The notes below the pieces were generated by a model, which made no database searches, was not told where the DNA came from, and worked only from the letters and a program-made list of their open reading frames with translations. A stretch of DNA of 64,000 nt from Secundilactobacillus similis DSM 23365 = JCM 2765 (GTDB lineage Bacteria; Bacillota; Bacilli; Lactobacillales; Lactobacillaceae), in NCBI RefSeq assembly GCF_001311075.1, contig NZ_BBAD01000001.1, positions 1 to 64,000 of the forward strand. Reading direction: 5' to 3'. A program made the position numbers and the translations under genes. This document shows, piece after piece, positions 58,405 to 64,000 of the stretch. The first letter of the stretch is position 1; each line of letters starts with the position of its first letter.

Positions 58405-59793
58405 ATGGAACAATTACACGATTTAAATCCAAAGCCGTTATCGGTCAAACAGTATCTGGTCGTCAGCTCAATGCTTTTCGGACTCTTCTTCGGGGCTGGT
58501 AACTTAATTTTTCCAATTCACTTGGGGCAGTTAGCGGGCGCCACTGGGGTCTCGCAACGGTTGGTTTTTTGGTCACTGCGGTGGTTTTGCCATTATTGTC
58601 AGTTTTAGCCGTTAGTGTCACACATTCAAAAGGGGTCTATGATATCGGTAAACCACTGGGTCCGGTATTTGCCCTGGCCTTCATGGTCTTGATCCACGCT
58701 ACGATTGGCCCGCTCTTCGGGACACCCCGGACCGCGACGATTCCATTCTCAGTTGGGGTTCAACCACTTTTGCCAGCTAACCTCGCTCATGTCGGCTTGC
58801 TGGTCTTCTCAGCCTTGTTCTTCGGCGCCGCATTCTTAGTCAGCTACCGTGAATCCAACATCATGAGTAGTGTGGGCAAGGTGCTCAATCCATTATTCTT
58901 GTTGATGCTTTTCGGGGTGTTCGCCCTCGGGTTCTCATCACCAATGGGCAACGCAGCGCACCAGAGTGTCACCGCGGCTTACCAACACGCTTCATTCTTC
59001 AACGGTTTCTTGCAAGGCTACAATACCATGGACGCTTGGCCGGGTTGGCCTTCGGGGTCACGGTCGTTACCGCTGTGAATCAACTTGGCAAGACAACGCC
59101 TAAGAGCAATGCGAAAGTCACTGCGCGTGCTGGGGTGTTGGCAACCGGGATGATCGGGGTCATCTACGTTGCTTGATCTACTTAGGGGCCACGACGTTAG
59201 GTCACTACAAGGTTTCCGCTGATGGCGGGGTCGCCTTCAACCAATTAGTGACCTATTACCTGGGTAATTTAGGTCACGCGCTGTTAGCCACGTTGTTGAC
59301 GGTCACTTGTTTAACGACGGCCGTTGGTTTAGTTGCCGCTTTCGCCCAAGATTTCCACAAACACTTCAGTCGGGTCAGTTACCGGCAATGGTTAGGGTTC
59401 ATGTGCTTGGCGTCATTCTTGACCGCTAACTTCGGTTTGGATACGATCATCTCATGGTCAACACCAATGTTGATGTTCCTCTACCCATTCGCGATGGTCT
59501 TGATCCTGCTGTCGATCACGTCACCACTCTTCAAACGGGACCCAGTTGTTTACGCCTTCGTGGTGGTCTTCACTGCTGTTCCAGCCTTATTGGACATGGT
59601 GGCTGCCTTCCCAGCCGTTGTCAGTCAGAGTGCCTTTGGGAAAGCTTTAGGTGCCTTTCAACAAAGCTACCTGCCATTCGCCAGTCTCGGTATGGACTGG
59701 GTCGTCCCAGCCGTTGTTGGTCTGGTATTAGGCTTGGGGGTCCACGTTTTACGCCCAGCCTTCGCTGGTCAACGGGTCTCAACCCGCGGCTAG
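58405..59793 (+). CDS. brnQ: Branched-chain amino acid:cation symporter BrnQ, frame broken three times
   Basis: A LIVCS-family transporter of about 463 residues with 12 helices. It begins [20 protein letters not shown] and [16 protein letters not shown], the family signature. Frame breaks near 58544 (one C missing, restoring [17 protein letters not shown]), 59037 (one [15 protein letters not shown]) and 59173 (one [15 protein letters not shown]) all restore BrnQ sequence. It takes up isoleucine, leucine and valine; the Ile-type T-box fits. GGGGGTAAC precedes ATG 58405. Confidence 0.92.
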
Positions 59794-59822
59794 GTTGATC
59801 GAATCATCTAAATAAATCGTTA

Positions 59823-59870
59823 AGAAATCACCCGCAACTCCAGTTTAACGCTGACTTTGCGGGTGGTTTT
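59823..59870 (+). terminator. brnQ terminator
   Basis: AAATCACCCGCAA / TTTGCGGGTGGTTTTG. Confidence 0.75.
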
Positions 59871-59904
59871 GCTATAATGAAGCTCATAGGACAGGAGGAC
59901 GACA

Positions 59905-60210
59905 ATGACAATTTTAGCAATCATTCTAGACATCGTTGCATTCGGTGGCTATCTCTTTCAAGTAGGTAACGGGGGCACAACGGTTTACGTGATGGGCTTG
60001 GTGTTGCAAGTCATTGTCACGTTGGTCTTGATTCGGTTCTGTTTCCGCTTTGGTGGCCAACGGCATCGGAATCCGTGGATCTTTGGCTGGTTCGTGGCCA
60101 CGTTCCGGTATGGGGTGATCCTGATTTCCACCGCCATTAATGCGCTGGTGCTGGTGATGTACGTGATGAACATCCTCGGGATCAATAACGTCATTTTCGC
60201 GAACTTGTGA
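59905..60210 (+). CDS. Small membrane protein of unknown function
   Basis: A 101-residue protein with three predicted helices and a basic loop GGQRHRNPWIFGWFVAT. AGGAGGACGAC precedes ATG 59905, so it is well supported as a gene. A TATAATGAAG lies just upstream. No family recognised. Confidence 0.7.
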   Translation: MTILAIILDIVAFGGYLFQVGNGGTTVYVMGLVLQVIVTLVLIRFCFRFGGQRHRNPWIFGWFVATFRYGVILISTAINALVLVMYVMNILGINNVIFANL

Positions 60211-60698
60211 TGACGTGGGAGCGCTGGGGTTATTTTTCAAAATAATTGAAATCGAAACGCACTTTTTCTTACCAAAAGGTGTATTTTTCTTATCGTAACG
60301 ATAAAAATACAAATTGCTATGTTTTAACGTGTCATCCGATTTACTGGGAAGCAAACCAGTGCTGTACGGAATTTATATAGAATAAACTAATTCTACTCAT
60401 AATAGATATATTAATCACGTTCCGGAAAAGCATGGTATACTCGCAATGTAAGCGTTTTACACGGTGCTTGTTGACCACCAAGACCAACCTCCGGGAACAC
60501 GATTTCCGCACGGTATTTTCCAATGATTAAAACTTCCTTTTTGGTAAAACTGGCTGCTGGCTTTTTCGACTACGGTTACCGGTTGTTTGGTCTGGTGGGG
60601 GATGGGCATGCTGTTAAACGCTGAATCCCAGTAATTAAGGGATCTTTCATAGTTGCCTAAGATGCAACCAGTACGATGCAATTAAGGACAACAACCTA
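60211..60698. other. Gene-free region with a cre-like palindrome
   Basis: No gene is supported in about 490 bp. ATGTAAGCGTTTTACA at 60448-60463 resembles a CcpA cre half-palindrome but is one base too long. A 74-codon open frame on the minus strand (60457-60681) has no recognisable similarity and no good ribosome site. Confidence 0.4.
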
Positions 60699-60748
60699 AA
60701 AAGTAGCTCACTGCAACCCAATTAATGGGTACAGTGAACTACTTTTTA
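60699..60748 (-). terminator. Terminator of the MFS gene
   Basis: AAAAAGTAG..TCACTG..ACCCA pairs with TGGGT..CAGTGA..CTACTTTTT, almost loop-free. Confidence 0.8.
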
Positions 60749-60753
60749 GTGCG

Positions 60754-61942
60754 TTATGATTCGGGGTCTACCAGTCGTTCCGGCGCGCGAAGCACGAAGT
60801 GGCCGATCAGTGATAGCACGAGGAAGCCAACGGCCACCCAGCACACGCCGGCCCATTGGGCAACGCTCCAAGCCCAAGTGGCGAACATCGTGCCCAGTGA
60901 ACCGCCTAAGAAGTAGCTGAACATGAAGACGGAATTGTTGCGGCTACTTTGCTGGCGGTTGAGGGACTGAACGATAGCTTGGTTGGACACCTGACTGAAC
61001 TGGGTCCCGAGATCAAGCAAGACGATGCCAATAATCAGGCCCAACATCCAGTGGCCAATGAGCCAGAAAATCAAGAAACCTAGACTAGAGAAGCCAATGG
61101 ATAAGCCCAGCGTTAGCCGGGGTGAACGGTGATCGACTAAGTTGCCGATCATTGGTGCGGCTAAGACCCCGGCGATGCCCAGAAGACCCAGTAACCCAGC
61201 CACGTTACTGCCCAAGTGGTATTGGTCAGCGAGGTAGAAGCTAAGGTTGACCACAGCACATTGGAGACGCCGAACATGCAAAAGCCGTTGAGGGACGCGC
61301 CTGCAAGGGTTGTTGGCTGGTCAGCAGGTGGGGCAACGAGCGAATGACCTTGATGTAATTCAGTTGCTGGTGGCCACGTGCGTCCCGAGGCATTTGCCAG
61401 TGGACGACTGCTAGGAGCAGTAAGTCTAGGACGGCCGCAATCAGGTAGATGGCTTGCCATGGGACGAGGCTGCCCAGTAAGCCGCTGAATGAGCGGGAGA
61501 GCAAGATCCCGGTTAAGAGGCCGCTCAAGACGGTGCCCAGCACCTTGCCCCGTTGCAGGGACGGCGCTAAGAAGCCGGCGTACGGGATGATGATTTGAGG
61601 CGCCACTGAGGTGATGCCAATCAGCGTCGTGGCTACCGCGAACACGGCGGCATTTGGCGCTAAGAAGGCCACTAATAACGAGATGATCGACAGGCCCATC
61701 ATGAACTGAATCAGGTGGTACCGGTCGAAAATGTCACCTAGTGGGACGATCAGTAGCAGCCCAAAGGCGTATCCCAACTGGGTCAGCATGGCGAGGACGC
61801 CCACCGCGGCCTTCGAAAGTTGAAAGTCAGTGGCAATTAAGCCTTCGATGGGTTGAATAAAGTTTAAGTTAGCAACGATAACGCCGGTAGTGACCGCCAT
61901 CAAAAGGACGGTGCGGCGTGAAATTGAGACTGGTTCTGACAT
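60754..61942 (-). CDS. MFS transporter, frame broken twice
   Basis: A 12-helix drug-efflux-type MFS protein of about 396 residues. The first part reads MAVTTGVIVANLNFIQPIEG and the motif-A-like PLGDIFDRYHLIQ; the second half has APMIGNLVDHRSPRLTLGLS. Missing single bases near 61300 (G: LQGASLNGFCMFG) and 61245 (C: WSTLSFYLADQYHL) interrupt it. It resembles YbcL/inner-membrane efflux proteins of the AraJ type. It lies 29 bp after a 25-codon ORF and after an EamA gene on the same strand, so the three probably form one unit. Confidence 0.85.
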
Positions 61943-61970
61943 GGAGAGTCGGACACTTCCTTCATTTAGA

Positions 61971-62048
61971 TTAGTGCGTGGTAAGGTCCGTCCCGCGAAA
62001 CGGGTTTTCCGTTCGCATGATCAGCCAGTGAAAGCGTTGATGATCCAC
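61971..62048 (-). CDS. 25-codon ORF between EamA and MFS genes
   Basis: GTG 62048 follows AGGAGGGATTTTC, a near-perfect ribosome site, and opens 25 codons beginning MDHQRFHWLIMRTENPFRG and ending TDLTTH. It ends 28 bp before the MFS start codon. It could be a translational leader for the MFS gene or a small protein. The strong ribosome site is the main support; no homologue is known to me. Confidence 0.5.
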   Translation of the reverse strand: MDHQRFHWLIMRTENPFRGTDLTTH

Positions 62049-62071
62049 GAAAATCCCTCCTAATTGATGTG

Positions 62072-62977
62072 TTATGGCTCACGCAGCGTCAAGCCGACGC
62101 CTGCGAAAATCAACAGGCAGCCGACGACAAAGCTGACGTGCAGCGCCTCGCCCAGTACGAGCCAGCCCAACAAACTGCCAACGAGGGGCTGGAAAAAGAA
62201 GAAGAGTCCGGACTGACTGGCACGTAAATACTGCAGGCCCTTATTCCAGAGCACGAAGGCCACGGCGGTTGAGATGATGCCGAGGTACAGAATGCCGGCA
62301 CCAACTTTGGGGGTAGTGAGCACCGCCCAGTTGAAGTGCGGGTAGCCGATGAAAATCATCGGGGTTAAACCAATCAACGCAACGGCAGTGCCAACGGTGG
62401 TTACTTGGAGCGCTGGGTAGCGCGCGGGCACCTTCTTCAGCAAGACGGACATCAGGGCCCAGGTCAGGGCGGCAATCGTCAGTGAACCGACGCCGAGTAG
62501 CTGTTGCGGTTTCACGTGAAAGCCGCCACCGGCCAGTACCACGCCAGTCGTAGCGCTGGTAACGGCAAGTAGTTGCTGCCAGCTGAGCTTTTCTCTGAGC
62601 AACCAAGCGGCGAATAGCGTCATGAACGCTGGGGTCGTTGCGGTGACAATCGAGCCAATTTGCGCGTTAGCCAGCATGGTTCCGGTTTCTTGAAAGACGA
62701 TACTAGCGAGTTGCCCAATCAGGCCGATGCCGATGAGTAATGGCCAATCCCGTTTAGCGATGTGCCAGTCGACCTTTTGTTGTAAGCAAAATAGCACCAA
62801 GGCGATAATGGCGATCAAATACCGCGACCACACCAGAATCATCGGCGGCACGCTGGGCACAACGATTTTCACCACCACAAACATCCCGCCCCAGATACTA
62901 GCGGCGATGGTGAGGTAGAGGCTGCCCTTGAGTTTATCGTGGGCGGATTGAGACGCTGATTTTAAATTTTGAGACAT
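62072..62977 (-). CDS. EamA/DMT family transporter
   Basis: A 301-residue, ten-helix drug/metabolite transporter with two EamA repeats: SLYLTIAASIWGGMFVVVKIVVPSVPPMILVWSRY in the first and LLGVGSLTIAALTWALMSVLLKKV in the second. Family members export amino acids or metabolites. AACGGAGTGACTTAC precedes ATG 62977. A 25-codon leader ORF with a hairpin lies 43 bp upstream. It ends 23 bp before the next small ORF on the same strand. Confidence 0.9.
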   Translation of the reverse strand: MSQNLKSASQSAHDKLKGSLYLTIAASIWGGMFVVVKIVVPSVPPMILVWSRYLIAIIALVLFCLQQKVDWHIAKRDWPLLIGIGLIGQLASIVFQETGTMLANAQIGSIVTATTPAFMTLFAAWLLREKLSWQQLLAVTSATTGVVLAGGGFHVKPQQLLGVGSLTIAALTWALMSVLLKKVPARYPALQVTTVGTAVALIGLTPMIFIGYPHFNWAVLTTPKVGAGILYLGIISTAVAFVLWNKGLQYLRASQSGLFFFFQPLVGSLLGWLVLGEALHVSFVVGCLLIFAGVGLTLREP

Positions 62978-63018
62978 TGTAAGTCACTCCGTTATTTTAG
63001 TATAGGCAAACTGGTTAG

Positions 63019-63098
63019 GCCTAACAGAGCGATGACGGCCGTGTTAGGCGATTAGCTACGGATGGCACGTCGTTTTCGAATTGGGTTGCAAATAACAT
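63019..63098 (-). promoter_or_regulatory. 25-codon leader ORF with hairpin upstream of EamA gene
   Basis: ATG 63098 follows AAGGAGGCTATCAC and opens 25 codons beginning MLFATQFENDVPSVANRL, ending in TAG at 63021-63023. The last codons lie in a hairpin GCCTAACA/TGTTAGGC (63019-63049); GTTAGGCCTAAC offers an alternative pairing. The arrangement looks like a leader peptide whose translation could change folding before the EamA gene. Confidence 0.5.
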
Positions 63099-63240
63099 GT
63101 GATAGCCTCCTTGCGATAAGTTCAATAGGGACTATTATACGGCATTTTTTAACTGATTTCACAGGCTTTCAGGAGGCTGGGTCACTGCTAAGCGCTTTCT
63201 TCTTCGAAAAATTTGGCGTAAGATAACTGCGAGGTGATAA

Positions 63241-64000
63241 ATGATGAAATTAGCAATGTTACATAACCGCCCATTTGTGATTGAGGGCGAAACCACTGGT
63301 CGAATGATCAAGAACGCCGCAACGATTCTGGAAGCGCTGGAGGTCAAAGCGACTTGGCAGTTGGGTGAGATTCAACCCTACACGATGGCCGAACTGGACG
63401 CGCCGATTCAAACGCCCCAGCAGATCTTTGCGGTGGGGATGAACTACCGGGATCACTCGGCGGAGATCCACATTGAGTTGCCGAAAGCGCCAAGTATTTT
63501 TACTAAATTCAGCAGTTCGATTGCAGCGCCGGTGGTGGACGTTAAGGCTCACGGTCCGCAAACCGACTGGGAGACTGAAATCGTGGCGGTCGTTGGCCAA
63601 ACTGGCCGTGACATTGCGACTGAAGACGCCATGAACTACGTGGCTGGTGTGATGGTCGGTGAAGACCTCTCCGACCGGGAAGTTCAATTCCAAAACGCCA
63701 AGCCCCAGTTTTCAATGGGCAAATCCTTTGAAAACTACGCGCCAATCGGTCCGTGGCTGACAACCGTGGACGAGTTGGGTAACCTAGACGACGAAGTCAT
63801 TACCACCAAGGTCAACGGGGCCGTGATGCAGGAAGCCCCGTTGAGTCAGATGATCTTCAAGATTCCAGAACTGGTGCACTACCTCTCGACCGTGGTTGAA
63901 CTCCGACCAGGCGACTTGATCTTCACTGGGACGCCAAGCGGGACTGGTGTCGGGCACGAACCACAGATTTTCTTGAAGCCCGGCGATGAGTTGACGGGTG
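63241..64000 (+). CDS. Fumarylacetoacetate hydrolase family protein, cut by window end
   Basis: The first 253 codons of an FAH-domain protein (FAHD1-like, hydrolysing 2-keto acids or oxaloacetate). After a short N-terminal part come IFAVGMNYRDHSAEIHIELP, metal ligands in WETEIVAVVGQTGRDI and GVMVGEDLSDRE, then FTGTPSGTGVGHEPQ. GAGGTGATAA precedes ATG 63241; a second ATG follows at once. The reading frame stays open to base 64000, so the C-terminus lies outside. Preceding gene is divergent. Its substrate is unknown. Confidence 0.9.
   Translation, partial: MMKLAMLHNRPFVIEGETTGRMIKNAATILEALEVKATWQLGEIQPYTMAELDAPIQTPQQIFAVGMNYRDHSAEIHIELPKAPSIFTKFSSSIAAPVVDVKAHGPQTDWETEIVAVVGQTGRDIATEDAMNYVAGVMVGEDLSDREVQFQNAKPQFSMGKSFENYAPIGPWLTTVDELGNLDDEVITTKVNGAVMQEAPLSQMIFKIPELVHYLSTVVELRPGDLIFTGTPSGTGVGHEPQIFLKPGDELTG

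Noticed and set aside
60457-60681. 74-codon minus-strand ORF
   Set aside because: No ribosome site, no similarity and it overlaps a cre-like palindrome; no support as a gene.

Overview
The window looks like chromosome of a Lactobacillaceae bacterium, probably close to Levilactobacillus or Secundilactobacillus (moderate confidence at family level, low at genus). The signs are an LPXTG/MucBP surface protein, a TPP riboswitch and an Ile T-box, CcpA- and Zur-type sites, a GNTG-like low-GC Firmicute promoter style, and a TGTTTCACGTGAAACA parS site. No rRNA, tRNA, prophage, complete insertion sequence or CRISPR array was seen.

Layout. 1-13 kb: redox and detoxification genes (NmrA-type oxidoreductase, Rrf2, TetR, HxlR and LysR regulators, lactonase-like hydrolase, flavodoxin/SDR/cupin/CMD operon), a small alarmone synthetase, and an envelope pair (YfhO, acyltransferase). 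13-24 kb: cyclopropane fatty acid synthase, an ABC exporter, a Zur-type zinc island (alternative S14, a 35-residue basic protein, ZnuA-like lipoprotein) and a TPP-controlled cytX-thiW operon. 23.7-33 kb: ApbE, MetE, EutA/EutB/EutC and a divergent permease. 33-42 kb: GNAT, glutamate dehydrogenase, Usp, lipoproteins, a large MucBP adhesin and two parS-like sites. 42-49 kb: fumarase and a fumarate-reductase-type flavoprotein, a Doc-like/AbrB pair, a zinc alcohol dehydrogenase and a TauE/SafE exporter. 49-57 kb: a candidate c-di-GMP-controlled exopolysaccharide cluster (GT2-GtrA, BcsA-like GT2 with PilZ, a polytopic protein, GGEEF cyclase). 57-64 kb: T-box/brnQ, an EamA exporter, an MFS exporter and a fumarylacetoacetate hydrolase family gene that runs off the end.

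The most unusual content is a family of at least ten intergenic elements (about 120 bp core, up to about 330 bp). Each forms one long hairpin. The outer and junction sequences are shared between copies. The central 20-25 bp arms differ in every copy but remain self-complementary within the copy. Several begin exactly at a TAG stop codon of the preceding gene, some have a second truncated 3' half beside them, and one has 19-bp perfect terminal inverted repeats. I do not recognise a named family that fits.

A second window-wide pattern is technical: 18 genes carry about 25 reading-frame breaks. Nearly all are explained by one missing base in a short homopolymer, with the downstream frame otherwise intact and no additional nonsense changes. 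This reads more like uncorrected sequencing error than real gene decay. Such genes are given here over their full span with the break noted.
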